Shown: positions 1 through 8,763 of the stretch, one piece after another
How the letters are laid out: the number at the start of each line of letters is the position of its first letter
Position numbering within the stretch: position 1 is the first letter of the stretch
Assembly (NCBI RefSeq): GCF_031191205.1
Contig: NZ_CP133470.1
Span: forward strand, 379,501-443,500
Direction of reading: 5' to 3'
Origin: Haemophilus parainfluenzae ATCC 33392
GTDB taxonomy: Bacteria > Pseudomonadota > Gammaproteobacteria > Enterobacterales > Pasteurellaceae
Length of the DNA stretch: 64,000 nt
The notes under the pieces: generated by a model
Told to the model about the DNA's origin: nothing
The model's input: only the letters and a program-made list of their open reading frames with translations
The model's database searches: none
Translations under genes and position numbers: made by a program

Positions 1-520
1 GACAAAATCCAATCTTTTCTTGTGCCTCAGGCGGTAAGGATTGAAAAATCGCGTTATGCTCACTATCAACAGGCAATAATTTTGCTTTTGACTGCTTCAC
101 TGCATCAATAAAAATTTGGCCACACGTCACCAAGGATTCTTTATTCGCAAGCAAGACTTTCTTACTCGCTTTTACTGCCGAAAGAGTCGGTAGTAATCCT
201 GCTGCCCCAACAATGGCTGCCATAACTTGATCAGCATCTGGATGTGCTGCCAACTCGCAAATGGCTTTTTGTCCATCTAAGACTTCCGTTTTAATGTGGT
301 GTGAGGATAATTTTTCTCGCAATACCTTTGCTGCATTTTCATCATCTAATGCAGCAAAGTTCGGTTGAAATTTCACGCATTGTTCAAACATTGTCTCAAC
401 ATTTTTGCCTCCTACTAACGCAAAGGTATGGTATTTGTCGGGATTATGTTCAATAACAGAAAGGGTACTATGGCCAATAGAACCAGTTGAACCTAAAATA
501 ACAAGATTTTGTTTTTGCAT
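1..520 (-). CDS. dxr: 1-deoxy-D-xylulose 5-phosphate reductoisomerase (partial)
   Basis: This is the N-terminal part (about 173 residues) of DXR/IspC, the NADPH-dependent enzyme that converts DXP to MEP in isoprenoid synthesis. The 3' end runs off the left edge of the window. Translating from the ATG at 518-520 gives the nucleotide-binding start motif ILGSTGSIG, an ALVGG stretch, and near the window edge [13 protein letters not shown], which carries the family's DSEH metal/substrate motif. It lies downstream of frr on the same strand, as in the ancestral gammaproteobacterial order rpsB-tsf-pyrH-frr-dxr. An uptake signal (530-538) and a short hairpin separate it from frr. Confidence 0.95.
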   Translation of the reverse strand, partial: MQKQNLVILGSTGSIGHSTLSVIEHNPDKYHTFALVGGKNVETMFEQCVKFQPNFAALDDENAAKVLREKLSSHHIKTEVLDGQKAICELAAHPDADQVMAAIVGAAGLLPTLSAVKASKKVLLANKESLVTCGQIFIDAVKQSKAKLLPVDSEHNAIFQSLPPEAQEKIGFC

Positions 521-568
521 AAAATTTCGACCGCACTTTGTGCTTTTATTTTTTATCAGAATAGAACA

Positions 569-590
569 AGGGCAGACACTTGGTCTGCCC
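569..590 (-). terminator. weak hairpin after frr
   Basis: An 8-bp stem (GGGCAGAC/GTCTGCCC, 570-577 with 583-590) lies just beyond the frr stop. On the minus strand it is followed by TTGTTCTATT rather than a clean U-run, so termination may be partial, with read-through into dxr. Confidence 0.4.
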
Positions 591-608
591 CAAAACATGG
601 TTCGACAA

Positions 609-1166
609 TTAGAAATCCATTAATTCTTTTTCTTTATCTGCTAAGATCTCATCCACTTTTTTGATATAGCTATCAGTCACTTTTTGAATGATTTCTTCTG
701 CTTTGTGTTGATCATTTTCGCTGATTTCTTTGTCTTTTAATAATGCTTTGATTTTATCATTTGCATCACGACGTACGTTACGAATCGCAACTTTACCTTG
801 CTCACCTTCGCTTTTTACGATTTTGATTAAATCACGACGGCGTTCTTCAGTTAATGGAGGAAGAGGCACGCGAATTGTTGTACCTGCTGAAGATGGGTTT
901 AAACCTAAATCAGACGTTAAAATTGCTTTTTCTACTGCACTGATTAAAGAACGGTCAAATACTGTTACCGCTAAAGTACGTGCATCTTCTGCAACCACGT
1001 TAGCTAATTGACGAAGTGGTGTCGCTGCACCATAGTATTCCACTTGGATTGCGTCTAATAAGCTTGGTTGTGCACGTCCTGTACGGATTTTTGCAATATG
1101 CCCACGCAACGCTTCGAGGCTTTTTTCCATGCGAGCTTCAGCATCTTGTTTGATTTCATTAATCAT
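609..1166 (-). CDS. frr: Ribosome recycling factor
   Basis: The 185-residue product matches the standard RRF length. With EF-G it splits the post-termination ribosome in the cytosol. The start [20 protein letters not shown] and the segment [13 protein letters not shown] are hallmark RRF sequence, with the C-terminal helical region [21 protein letters not shown]. The gene lies between pyrH and dxr on the minus strand, in the conserved translation cluster. The start is the ATG at 1164-1166, preceded by AAAAGGAC as a Shine-Dalgarno. Nothing is unusual. Confidence 0.98.
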   Translation of the reverse strand: MINEIKQDAEARMEKSLEALRGHIAKIRTGRAQPSLLDAIQVEYYGAATPLRQLANVVAEDARTLAVTVFDRSLISAVEKAILTSDLGLNPSSAGTTIRVPLPPLTEERRRDLIKIVKSEGEQGKVAIRNVRRDANDKIKALLKDKEISENDQHKAEEIIQKVTDSYIKKVDEILADKEKELMDF

Positions 1167-1248
1167 TCATCTGTCCTTTTTAATAAATAAAGATAAAACA
1201 CAGTGATTTTACTGGATTTTTAGGGAGTTTTGAATAAATTTATTCATA

Positions 1249-1272
1249 AAAAAGGCGAGATTGTCTCTCGCC
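1249..1272 (-). terminator. Rho-independent terminator after pyrH
   Basis: A 7-bp GC-rich stem (GGCGAGA/TCTCGCC, 1254-1272) is followed on the minus strand by a run of six T residues. It sits between the pyrH stop and frr and suggests that pyrH transcripts largely end here. Confidence 0.8.
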
Positions 1273-1290
1273 ATTTTATTCTTTAAAAAA

Positions 1291-2004
1291 TTAACTAATC
1301 GTTGTACCTTCTTCTGTACCGAGTACCACTTTGCGTAACGCACCGGGTTTACACATATTAAACACACGAATTGGCATACCGTGGTCACGAGCTAGTGTGA
1401 ATGCAGCTAAATCCATTACTTTTAATTCTTTATCAATCACTTCTGCATAAGATAATTTATGGTATAGCTTCGCATTAGGATTTTTTGCAGGGTCGCAATC
1501 ATACACACCATCAACTTTGGTCGCTTTTAACACGATATCCGCTTCAATTTCGATACCACGTAAGCATGCGGCAGAATCTGTAGTAAAGAATGGGCTACCG
1601 GTACCGGCTGAGAAAATGACTACACGTTTTTCACGCAACATTTTAATCGCTTCAGACCAGTTATAGGTATCGCAAATACCATTTAATTGGAACGCAGACA
1701 TTAATTTTGCATTCACATCTGCACGGTGAAGCGCATCACGCATTGCCAAGCCATTCATCACCGTTGCAAGCATTCCCATGTGGTCGCCCACCACGCGATT
1801 CATGCCGGCTTTAGCTAATTTTGCGCCACGGAATAAGTTACCACCGCCGAGTACAACACCAACTTCCACGCCCATTTCAATTAATTCTTTAATCTCTAAC
1901 GCCATACGATCAAGGATTGAAGGATCGATACCGAAGCCCTCATCTCCTTGTAATGCTTCACCACTTAATTTCAATAAAATACGTTTGTAAATTGGTTGAC
2001 TCAT
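1291..2004 (-). CDS. pyrH: UMP kinase
   Basis: The 237-residue product is the bacterial uridylate kinase, an amino-acid-kinase-fold hexamer that phosphorylates UMP to UDP. Diagnostic stretches are [12 protein letters not shown] at the N-terminus, [10 protein letters not shown] around residue 50, [12 protein letters not shown] near residue 135, and [15 protein letters not shown] near 165. The gene is followed by frr and is divergent from the OpgE-like gene at 2130. In most gammaproteobacteria pyrH follows tsf directly; here a gene on the opposite strand has been placed between tsf and pyrH. The start has GACAAAGGAAAAGAC upstream as a purine-rich ribosome site. Confidence 0.98.
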   Translation of the reverse strand: MSQPIYKRILLKLSGEALQGDEGFGIDPSILDRMALEIKELIEMGVEVGVVLGGGNLFRGAKLAKAGMNRVVGDHMGMLATVMNGLAMRDALHRADVNAKLMSAFQLNGICDTYNWSEAIKMLREKRVVIFSAGTGSPFFTTDSAACLRGIEIEADIVLKATKVDGVYDCDPAKNPNAKLYHKLSYAEVIDKELKVMDLAAFTLARDHGMPIRVFNMCKPGALRKVVLGTEEGTTIS

Positions 2005-2129
2005 TTGTCTTTTCCTTTGTCGGTTACAAAATTTGGCTTATTCTAGCAAAAGAGCGAAAAAGTTAAAAATGGAAATTGGTCAGAAAAGTGCGATAAAATA
2101 TCGTCGTTTTGATTTTATAGGTAAACTTT

Positions 2130-3689
2130 ATGAAGATTTCAAAAACCTCACAAATTTTAACCGCACTTTTTTCTTTGGCTTGCGCCATTGTTGCCGGTTA
2201 TTTAATTTTACGCGGCTCAGGAATGTTTCCAGAGCCATCTATTAGTCTGATTTTACTCGCGGCTATTTTCATTATTCTATTAAGTAGCAGCCGAAAATCT
2301 TTCTATTTTATTTTATTACCCTTAGTTTGCTTACACGCAATTTATACGCCGACAGGCTTAAATTTTGGTGCGCCAAGCTACCAATATATTGCATCGGTTC
2401 TCGCGACAGATATGTTAGAGACCAAAGAGTTTCTCATGCAAATCCCTATGAGCAGCTATTTAGCGGCATTAGCTATTCCAGTTTTAGTCTTTTTACATTA
2501 CAAAAGTGCGGTCAAATTTGGGGTGAAATTTTATCGCAATAAAACATTCATTGCCCTCGCTACCCTGTTGATTGGCTACAACTTACCGATTGCTGCGCCA
2601 TTAAAAGAAACGATAGATTCGAGTGTAGAAATTGTTAATGAATGGCAAAAATTGAAAAAAATGTCACAGGAAAGCAGCTGGGGACAATCCACATTAGAAA
2701 ATTCTCAATACCAAGATTATGTAATTATTTTGGGTGAAAGTGCGCGAAAAGATTACTTGCATGCGTATGGATACCCCGTCAATGACACACCATTTATGTC
2801 ATCTGCAAATGGTACACTGATTGATGGCATGACATCCGCTGGAACCAACACTGTCGCCTCATTACGCTTGATGCTAACTTTACCAGACAAAGAAAAGTGG
2901 GAGCCAAACTATGATTTAAGCTTAGTGGATCTCATTAAGTCTGCAGGTCTGAAAACCTACTGGCTTTCTAATCAAGGTTTCTTAGGTGAATACGACACGC
3001 CGGTCGCCTCACTTGCCTCAAAATCTGATGAAACCATTTTCTTGAAAAAAGGTGGAAGCTTTAATTCGACAAACTACAGCGATTTTGATTTAATCCCTAA
3101 ATTTGCTCAAGTTTTAGAAGATCCAACGCAAGGTAAACGCTTTATTGTATTACACATTTATGGTTCACATCCGCTTGCTTGCGATCGCGTTGAAGATTAC
3201 CCGAAAATTTTCAATGACAATGACATTGAGAAAAAGAACGAATACTTAAATTGCTATATTACATCCATTAAGAAAACCGATGATTTTATTAAGAAAGTGT
3301 ATGAAACGCTCAAAGAAAACGAGCAAAAAACACACCGCACTTTCTCGATGATTTATTTTTCAGATCATGGTTTATGTCATCAAGAAGATGATAAACACGG
3401 TGTAACCTTGTTTAACCAAAACTGTCACAGCCAATTACATCATAATATTCCGCTCTTTAAGATTTCATCTGATGATACGGCACGTAAAGAATACAAAGCC
3501 TTTAAATCTGGTCTGAATTTCTTAGAAGGTATTGCTAATTGGATTGGAATTAAAAATCCGAAGCTGACATTAGAAGAAGATTTATTCTCTGAACAAGCTG
3601 ACAAAGATGACTATGGACTGAAAAAACTGATTGAAGAAAAATATCGTAAAGATGCAGACCCTGCCATCGATATTCGTCCAAAGAAATAG
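2130..3689 (+). CDS. opgE: OpgE-like phosphoethanolamine transferase
   Basis: The 519-residue inner-membrane enzyme is predicted to move phosphoethanolamine from phosphatidylethanolamine to a periplasmic glycan or lipooligosaccharide. It has hydrophobic membrane segments in the first ~150 residues, then an alkaline-phosphatase-type periplasmic domain with ILGESAR (metal-binding Glu ~203), SAGTNT (nucleophile Thr ~239-241), [10 protein letters not shown] (~345) and YFSDHG (~410). It resembles E. coli OpgE rather than EptA, because the EptA-type PCMFS segment is absent. The acceptor in this organism cannot be told from sequence. The gene interrupts the rpsB-tsf-pyrH-frr-dxr cluster on the opposite strand. 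Three uptake signals lie inside it. Confidence 0.85.
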   Translation: MKISKTSQILTALFSLACAIVAGYLILRGSGMFPEPSISLILLAAIFIILLSSSRKSFYFILLPLVCLHAIYTPTGLNFGAPSYQYIASVLATDMLETKEFLMQIPMSSYLAALAIPVLVFLHYKSAVKFGVKFYRNKTFIALATLLIGYNLPIAAPLKETIDSSVEIVNEWQKLKKMSQESSWGQSTLENSQYQDYVIILGESARKDYLHAYGYPVNDTPFMSSANGTLIDGMTSAGTNTVASLRLMLTLPDKEKWEPNYDLSLVDLIKSAGLKTYWLSNQGFLGEYDTPVASLASKSDETIFLKKGGSFNSTNYSDFDLIPKFAQVLEDPTQGKRFIVLHIYGSHPLACDRVEDYPKIFNDNDIEKKNEYLNCYITSIKKTDDFIKKVYETLKENEQKTHRTFSMIYFSDHGLCHQEDDKHGVTLFNQNCHSQLHHNIPLFKISSDDTARKEYKAFKSGLNFLEGIANWIGIKNPKLTLEEDLFSEQADKDDYGLKKLIEEKYRKDADPAIDIRPKK

Positions 3690-3711
3690 AAAATCTCAAA
3701 TTTCAGACAAC

Positions 3712-3742
3712 AAAAAAGCCGATATTCAATATCGGCTTTTTT
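3712..3742. terminator. Bidirectional terminator between opgE-like gene and tsf
   Basis: A near-perfect hairpin has arms AAAAAAGCCGATATT and AATATCGGCTTTTTT around a one-base loop region, so it has a U-run on both strands. It serves the convergent OpgE-like gene and tsf. Confidence 0.9.
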
Positions 3743-3761
3743 TATATCTCAATAGAGAAAA

Positions 3762-4613
3762 TTAAGCGTTACCGCCAGTGATTTTTGCAACTTCAGCTGC
3801 GAAATCTTCTTCTTTTTTCTCAATACCTTCACCCACTTCTAAACGGATGAAGTTAGACACTGAAGTGTTTACTGATTTTAAGAAGTCACCTACAGATACT
3901 GAAGGATCCATTACGAATGGTTGACCTGTTAATGAAACTTCACCAGTGAATTTCTTCATACGGCCTTCAACCATTTTCTCTGCGATTTCTTTTGGTTTAC
4001 CTGAGTTAACTGCGATATCAATTTGAATTTGACGCTCGTGTTCAACAACATCTGCAGATACATCTTCTGGGTTCACGAATTCTGGTTTAGATGCCGCTAC
4101 GTGCATTGCCACTTTTTTAAGTTCATCTTCTGAACCTTCACCTGCCACTAATACACCGATTTTTGCACCGTGTAAGTATTGAGCAATAACTTGACCTTCT
4201 AAGTAAGCAACACGACGGATGTTCATGTTCTCACCGATTTTAGCCACTAATGCAGCACGTTTTTCTTCAAATTGTGCTTGTAATGCTTCGATAGTGGTGC
4301 CTTTGTGTGCTGCTGCGAAATCAGCTACTTCGTTTGCTAAACCTAAGAAGCCAGCATCTTTTGCTACGAAGTCAGTTTCACAGTTCATTTCAACTAATAC
4401 ACCGAAACCATTTTGTACACGAGCAAGGATAACACCTTCAGCTGCAACACGGCCTGCTTTTTTAGCAGCTTTAGCTTGACCAGATTTACGCATGTTGTCG
4501 ATTGCTAACTCGATATCACCGTTTGCTTCAACTAATGCTTTTTTACATTCCATCATACCGGCACCGGTACGTTCACGAAGTTCTTTTACTAATGATGCTG
4601 TGATTTCAGCCAT
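3762..4613 (-). CDS. tsf: Elongation factor Ts
   Basis: The 283-residue product is the guanine-nucleotide exchange factor for EF-Tu. The N-terminal UBA-like segment [20 protein letters not shown] and the exchange motif [11 protein letters not shown] near residue 80 are diagnostic, and the length equals that of the E. coli protein. It is downstream of rpsB on the same strand; a hairpin with a short U-run in the gap (4671-4695) probably attenuates transcription between them. The start ATG at 4611-4613 has GAGGAT upstream. Confidence 0.98.
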   Translation of the reverse strand: MAEITASLVKELRERTGAGMMECKKALVEANGDIELAIDNMRKSGQAKAAKKAGRVAAEGVILARVQNGFGVLVEMNCETDFVAKDAGFLGLANEVADFAAAHKGTTIEALQAQFEEKRAALVAKIGENMNIRRVAYLEGQVIAQYLHGAKIGVLVAGEGSEDELKKVAMHVAASKPEFVNPEDVSADVVEHERQIQIDIAVNSGKPKEIAEKMVEGRMKKFTGEVSLTGQPFVMDPSVSVGDFLKSVNTSVSNFIRLEVGEGIEKKEEDFAAEVAKITGGNA

Positions 4614-4664
4614 TTTAAAAATCCTCTGTCGAAAGTACGATTCATTTTGACCGTACTTTTAGAT

Positions 4665-4695
4665 AAAAATATAGGGGCTAAATTTTAGCCCCTAT
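4665..4695 (-). terminator. rpsB-tsf intergenic attenuator hairpin
   Basis: A 25-nt perfect palindrome (arms ATAGGGGCTAAA, 4671-4695) lies between rpsB and tsf and is followed on the minus strand by ATTTTTATC. It looks like a partial terminator that lowers tsf output relative to rpsB. Confidence 0.7.
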
Positions 4696-4746
4696 GCCAA
4701 TTAATCGTTTGATTATTAAGGGCTTCGCCTTATTGCAAAACTTAAA

Positions 4747-5469
4747 TTATTCTGCGTCAGCTGCTAATTCTTCAGCAACTTGAGCTTCGTTACCACGACC
4801 TTCTTTAACCGCTGCTGCAGCTGCAGAAACGTAAAGTTGGATAGCACGAGTCGCATCATCGTTACCAGGGATAACGAAATCTACGCCAGCTGGAGTTGAG
4901 TTAGTATCAACGATAGCAAATACAGGAATACCTAGGTTGTTTGCTTCTTTAACAGCAATATGTTCATGGTCTGCACCGATAACGAATAACGCATCTGGTA
5001 AGCCGCCCATATCTTTGATACCGCCAAGGCTTAATTCAAGTTTTTCCATCTCACGGGTACGCATTAACGCTTCTTTTTTGGTTAATTTGTCAAAAGTACC
5101 GTCTTGAGATTGAGTTTCTAAATCTTTTAAACGTTTAATTGATTGACGAACGGTTTTCCAGTTAGTCAACATACCACCTAACCAACGGTGGTTTACATAA
5201 TATTGTTGACAGTCTAATGCTGCAGCTTGTACTGCTTCTTGAGCCGCGCGTTTAGTACCAACGAATAATACTTTACCGTTGTTGCTAGCAATACGGGTTA
5301 ATTCCGCTAAAGCTTCGTTGAATAAAGGTAAAGTTTTTTCTAAGTTGATGATATGAACACCGTTACGAGCACCAAAAATGAAAGGTTTCATTTGTGGATT
5401 CCAGTAACGAGTTTGGTGTCCGAAGTGTACGCCCGCGTTGATCATGTCGCGCATTGAAACTTGTGCCAT
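4747..5469 (-). CDS. rpsB: 30S ribosomal protein S2
   Basis: The 240-residue product matches bacterial S2. It starts [20 protein letters not shown] and contains [32 protein letters not shown] and the C-terminal [17 protein letters not shown] place the start at the ATG at 5467-5469, with AAGGAAAATATT as ribosome site. An in-frame upstream ATG at 5502 would add an 11-residue leader that falls inside the predicted regulatory leader RNA, so I reject it. The mRNA leader carries the conserved S2-binding fold described separately. tsf follows. Confidence 0.97.
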   Translation of the reverse strand: MAQVSMRDMINAGVHFGHQTRYWNPQMKPFIFGARNGVHIINLEKTLPLFNEALAELTRIASNNGKVLFVGTKRAAQEAVQAAALDCQQYYVNHRWLGGMLTNWKTVRQSIKRLKDLETQSQDGTFDKLTKKEALMRTREMEKLELSLGGIKDMGGLPDALFVIGADHEHIAVKEANNLGIPVFAIVDTNSTPAGVDFVIPGNDDATRAIQLYVSAAAAAVKEGRGNEAQVAEELAADAE

Positions 5470-5486
5470 AATATTTTCCTTTTGTT

Positions 5487-5553
5487 GGGGTTGAGCCTCC
5501 ACATATCAGCTAATCGACCGTTTGGCACCCCGATTAAGCCTTAATGATATGTG
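5487..5553 (-). promoter_or_regulatory. rpsB leader RNA (S2 autoregulatory element)
   Basis: On the minus strand CACATATC (5546-5553) pairs perfectly with GATATGTG (5500-5507). The enclosed loop carries GGGGTGCC (5524-5531), which can pair with GGCTCAACCCC (5487-5497) just outside the helix, giving a pseudoknot-like fold ending 17 nt before the rpsB start. Known biology: gammaproteobacterial rpsB leaders contain a conserved structure through which free S2 represses rpsB-tsf. The two pairings seen here fit that element. Confidence 0.75.
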
Positions 5554-5607
5554 TGTGTTGTTAATAATTAAAAACGCTGCTTTTGAAACCCAAAAACAGC
5601 GGTGCGA

Positions 5608-5613
5608 TTTATA
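5608..5613 (-). promoter_or_regulatory. Candidate -10 box of the rpsB promoter
   Basis: TATAAA on the minus strand is followed by the GC-rich stretch TCGCACCGCTG, a discriminator of the kind found at stringently controlled ribosomal promoters. No convincing -35 hexamer is visible at 16-18 nt. Confidence 0.4.
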
Positions 5614-5638
5614 CCATAAAGTGCGGTCAAAAACCAGT

Positions 5639-6412
5639 TTATTTTGTCAAATTTATTACTTTTCTTGCTTTAATAAACAATAAAGGGGGACGATGCCGCA
5701 AATCTTTAAATTCATCATGCCATTGTGGTTGCTCGGCTAACATAGGCTCGACCATTTGTTCAATTTGAAAACCTGCAGCAATTAAATCATTAATAATCGT
5801 TGCCATTGTGCGGTGATAGGTTTTAAAAGGTTGTTGAAACCAATTTCGCTCTCTCAATCCTTCATCACGGTAATGATTTAAACGATAAGCGACTTGCTGT
5901 TTTTTCTCATTTTTTTCCCAGCGCTCCCCTTCTTTATGGCAAGTTGTAATCGGATGCTCTTGGGAAAAAACTAGTACGCCATTAGGCTTAAGCTTGTTGG
6001 CAATCATAACCAATAAAGCAGGAAAATTCTCAATATAATGAAAAGCAAAAGAGCTGGTAATGACATCAAAATCACGTTCTGTCAATTCTGACAATTTTTC
6101 CATCGGTAGCTGATATAACAAAAAACGACCTGAAAACTGACCGCACTTTTTTAGCTCTTTTTCAGCTTGCTCGAGCATTTTAACTGAAAGATCTGTTCCC
6201 ACTACACTCGCCGCATCGCGTTCTAAATAGAGTTGCAAATGTCCGCCCGTTCCACAACCTAGATCGAGTAATTTTTTCCCTTGTAAATCAGGTAATAGGG
6301 AAAGCATAGTTGGTTTTTCCACTATTTCATTAAGACTGATGGGATTAGATCGAAGTTTTTGATAAAGCTCAAAGAAGTTCTCTTTATCGTAAACACTCGT
6401 TTTGTTATTCAT
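5639..6412 (-). CDS. Class I SAM-dependent methyltransferase
   Basis: The 257-residue protein has a Rossmann methyltransferase core: motif I LLDLGCGTGGHL (~residues 49-60), acidic loop VVGTDLSVKML (~75), and FDVITSSFAFHYIEN (~118) as motif IV. It belongs to the Methyltransf_11-like group. The substrate is unknown; the sequence resembles small-molecule methyltransferases rather than rRNA enzymes. It lies after mtr on the same strand, with a terminator between them, and has its own ribosome site AGGAAACAAA before the ATG. An uptake signal occurs inside the coding sequence. Confidence 0.8.
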   Translation of the reverse strand: MNNKTSVYDKENFFELYQKLRSNPISLNEIVEKPTMLSLLPDLQGKKLLDLGCGTGGHLQLYLERDAASVVGTDLSVKMLEQAEKELKKCGQFSGRFLLYQLPMEKLSELTERDFDVITSSFAFHYIENFPALLVMIANKLKPNGVLVFSQEHPITTCHKEGERWEKNEKKQQVAYRLNHYRDEGLRERNWFQQPFKTYHRTMATIINDLIAAGFQIEQMVEPMLAEQPQWHDEFKDLRHRPPLLFIKARKVINLTK

Positions 6413-6432
6413 TTTGTTTCCTATGCAAAATC

Positions 6433-6456
6433 AAAAAGGGCGTATTTGATACGCCC
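6433..6456 (-). terminator. Terminator after mtr
   Basis: The stem GGGCGTAT/ATACGCCC (6438-6456) is followed on the minus strand by TTTTTGA. It closes the mtr transcript before the methyltransferase gene. Confidence 0.85.
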
Positions 6457-6477
6457 CTGCTATATTAACGTGAAAAC

Positions 6478-7734
6478 TTATCCTGCGAAACTTGCAAACC
6501 ATCCTAAGTTTGCGCCTACTTGTGCCACAATATTTAACACACCGAATAAAATCACAAAGCCAATCATAAAATTACCACCATAGACTTTATAAGTCGCATT
6601 TGGGAATTTTTGACGACTTGCTCTAGCAAGCAGTGCTGGCACGATGGCTGCCCAAATGGTTGCGGCTAATCCGGCATAACCAATGGCAATCACAAAGCCA
6701 TAAGGGAATTGTAAACTTAATAATAGCGGCGGTAAGAACGTCACCAATGTAGTTTTCGTTCTACCTAATACGCTGTCATCGAACTTGAATAAATCGGCAA
6801 TATAGTCAAATAACCCTAATGTCACCCCTAAGAATGAAGTCGCAATAGCCATATAAGCAAAGAAATTCAATACAACGGCAATGTATTCTACTTCAATGTA
6901 TTTGTGTAACGCTTCTAATAATGCTGATACATCGCCACCTTTTGCAATCACCGGAGCAAACTCTGTACGCGGTAAATTACCTTGCACCGCAAGCTGCCAT
7001 AAAATGTAAATCACTAAGGCTAAACCTGTACCAATAAAGATCGATTTCATCACGCGACGACCATCACGATCGTAATATTTGACGAGGCTTGGTACATTTC
7101 CATGGAAACCAAAAGACACTAAGCAAACTGGAAGTGCTGTCAATAAATAAGGCAAATAGCTTTGTTCACCTTCCGCAATGGTATTAAATAACACCTCTGT
7201 TTTTACAGAGCTCAATAAACCGGCTGTAGAAAGGAAGAAAGCCACCACCATTCCAACGATCAAAATGGTTGTGAAACGATCCACTGCTTTAGTAGAAAGC
7301 CATACGAAAGCAGCAAGAATAAAACAGAAAATTAAAGAGCCCGAAGTACGTCCAATATCGACCGCACTTTCAGCGGAACCAAAGGCTTGATTGAGCAAGT
7401 TTTGTGTAATACCGCCGCCAGAGGTGATATAGGCATAGGTTAAAATATACAGTACGAAAGCAACGGAAAGACCATTGATAATATTCCAACCTTTTCCTAA
7501 CAAATCTTTCACGATGGTGTCAAAGCTTGAGCCGGTAGGATAATGTAGGTTGGCTTCTAAGATCATCAAACCTGATGTGGTCATACAAAACCAGGTGTAA
7601 ACCAAAGCCAGAATAGAGCCGATAAACCATACACCCGCCGTCGAGGTTGGGTTCGCGAGCATACCTGCACCAATTGCGGTACCCGCAATAATCATGGCGC
7701 CGCCTAATAAAGAAGGAGATTTTTTCATTGTCAT
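6478..7734 (-). CDS. mtr: Tryptophan-specific permease Mtr
   Basis: The 418-residue inner-membrane permease of the HAAAP (Mtr/TnaB/TyrP) family imports tryptophan with protons through about 11 membrane segments. The start SPSLLGGAMIIAGTAIGAGM, then LMILEANLHYPTGSSFDTI, GFHGNVPSLVKYY, SSFLGVTLGLFDYIADLF and AIVPALLARASR follow E. coli Mtr more closely than TyrP. ATG 7732-7734 has AGGAC 8 nt upstream; a second in-frame ATG two codons later is possible. The 30-bp palindrome upstream resembles a TrpR operator, which independently supports tryptophan over tyrosine as substrate. Confidence 0.88.
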   Translation of the reverse strand: MTMKKSPSLLGGAMIIAGTAIGAGMLANPTSTAGVWFIGSILALVYTWFCMTTSGLMILEANLHYPTGSSFDTIVKDLLGKGWNIINGLSVAFVLYILTYAYITSGGGITQNLLNQAFGSAESAVDIGRTSGSLIFCFILAAFVWLSTKAVDRFTTILIVGMVVAFFLSTAGLLSSVKTEVLFNTIAEGEQSYLPYLLTALPVCLVSFGFHGNVPSLVKYYDRDGRRVMKSIFIGTGLALVIYILWQLAVQGNLPRTEFAPVIAKGGDVSALLEALHKYIEVEYIAVVLNFFAYMAIATSFLGVTLGLFDYIADLFKFDDSVLGRTKTTLVTFLPPLLLSLQFPYGFVIAIGYAGLAATIWAAIVPALLARASRQKFPNATYKVYGGNFMIGFVILFGVLNIVAQVGANLGWFASFAG

Positions 7735-7752
7735 CGTTAAGTCCTAAAATAA

Positions 7753-7782
7753 AAATTTGCACTATTATAGTAGTACAAATTT
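7753..7782. promoter_or_regulatory. TrpR-like operator upstream of mtr
   Basis: The extended dyad AAATTTG...CAAATTT surrounds an 18-bp core (7759-7776) reading GTACTA-6-TAGTGC on the minus strand. This matches the E. coli trp operator pattern GTACTA-6-TAGTAC with one change in the outer arms. It ends 18 nt before the mtr start, where bound repressor would block transcription. TrpR itself is not in this window. Confidence 0.75.
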
Positions 7783-7801
7783 AAAAGACAATCTTTTTGT
7801 A

Positions 7802-7829
7802 TCGACAAAACGCAATAAATTCATATAAT
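7802..7829 (+). promoter_or_regulatory. Promoter of the loiP-like gene
   Basis: TCGACA, a 16-nt spacer and a perfect TATAAT (7824-7829) lie 27 nt before the loiP-like start codon. Confidence 0.6.
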
Positions 7830-7855
7830 CAGCCATCTCAACAAAAGGATAATTT

Positions 7856-8635
7856 ATGAAAAAACAACTCAAAAGTTTTGCTTTTGCTGTATTAGCAGGG
7901 GCGGTTATCACGTCTTGTGCGGATTCTGCCTCAATCAATCAAGAAGCAGCAAGTAGCTATACCCAAGAAATGGGTAATATGCGTGCACATGGTGTAATTG
8001 ATACTTCATCAAAAACTGCAAAACGTGTTCATGCAGTGTTTAATAAAATGGTGCCTTATGCAGACCAAGCGAATGAAACTGGACAACAATTTAACTGGCA
8101 AATTAATGTCATTAAGTCCAAAGAACTTAATGCTTGGGCTATGCCGGGCGGGAAAATGGCTTTCTATACAGGTTTAGTCGATACTTTACAACTAAACGAT
8201 AATGAAATCGCCGTCGTTATGGGGCATGAAATGGCACACGCCTTAAAAGAGCACGGTAAAGCTAAAGCTAACTTCGGTACGATAAGCGCTATTGCAGGTG
8301 CAGTTGGTGGAACAGCATTATCTGCCGTAGTAGGGGCTGATATGACAGATTTAGTCACACTGACTAAAGACTTTGCGTTAGATAAACCTTACTCTCGTAG
8401 TGCAGAAACTGAAGCGGATGAAGTGGGGCTTATGTTAATGGCTCGTTCAGGTTACAATCCACAAGTCGCGCCGGGATTATGGCAAAAAATGGCTAAAGCC
8501 TCAGGTGGTTCTCAAGGCGTTCTTGACGTATTAGCTTCAACTCACCCAAGCGATGCTTCTCGTGAAGAAAACTTGAAACGCTTATTACCCGAAGCGATGG
8601 AACTTTATAAAGCCGCTAAAAATAAAAATGGCTAA
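7856..8635 (+). CDS. loiP: M48 family metalloprotease lipoprotein (LoiP-like)
   Basis: The 259-residue periplasmic, lipid-anchored zinc protease resembles E. coli LoiP (YggG). A lipoprotein signal ends in AVITSC (Cys ~21). The catalytic helix MGHEMAH (HExxH, ~123-128) and the downstream SAETEADEVG (third zinc ligand Glu, ~182) are intact, and the late STHPSDASRE motif is typical of M48. LoiP acts with other outer-membrane quality-control proteases in E. coli; that role here is inferred. The gene is divergent from mtr and has AAAAGGATAATTT as ribosome site. Confidence 0.85.
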   Translation: MKKQLKSFAFAVLAGAVITSCADSASINQEAASSYTQEMGNMRAHGVIDTSSKTAKRVHAVFNKMVPYADQANETGQQFNWQINVIKSKELNAWAMPGGKMAFYTGLVDTLQLNDNEIAVVMGHEMAHALKEHGKAKANFGTISAIAGAVGGTALSAVVGADMTDLVTLTKDFALDKPYSRSAETEADEVGLMLMARSGYNPQVAPGLWQKMAKASGGSQGVLDVLASTHPSDASREENLKRLLPEAMELYKAAKNKNG

Positions 8636-8672
8636 ATAAAACAGTCAAAAAATTGATCGCACTTTCATAAAT

Positions 8673-8700
8673 AAAAAGCGAACATCATGTTCGCTTTTTT
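8673..8700. terminator. Bidirectional terminator after the loiP-like gene
   Basis: The stem AGCGAACA/TGTTCGCT (8677-8695) is flanked by A5 and T6, so it works on the plus strand for the protease gene and could back up the acrB terminator. Confidence 0.88.
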
Positions 8701-8710
8701 AATCTCTAAA

Positions 8711-8743
8711 AGAAAACCGCACTTGAAGAATCAACGTGCGGTT
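8711..8743 (-). terminator. acrB terminator built from an uptake signal
   Basis: AACCGCAC (8715-8722) pairs with GTGCGGTT (8736-8743). The minus strand then reads TTCTTTT. One arm is a full uptake signal. Confidence 0.65.
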
Positions 8744-8763
8744 TATTTTTATACCATTGTTAA

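Noticed and set aside
5470-5502. Upstream ATG for rpsB at 5502
   Set aside because: It falls inside the structured regulatory leader, and S2 proteins start at MAQVSMRDM.
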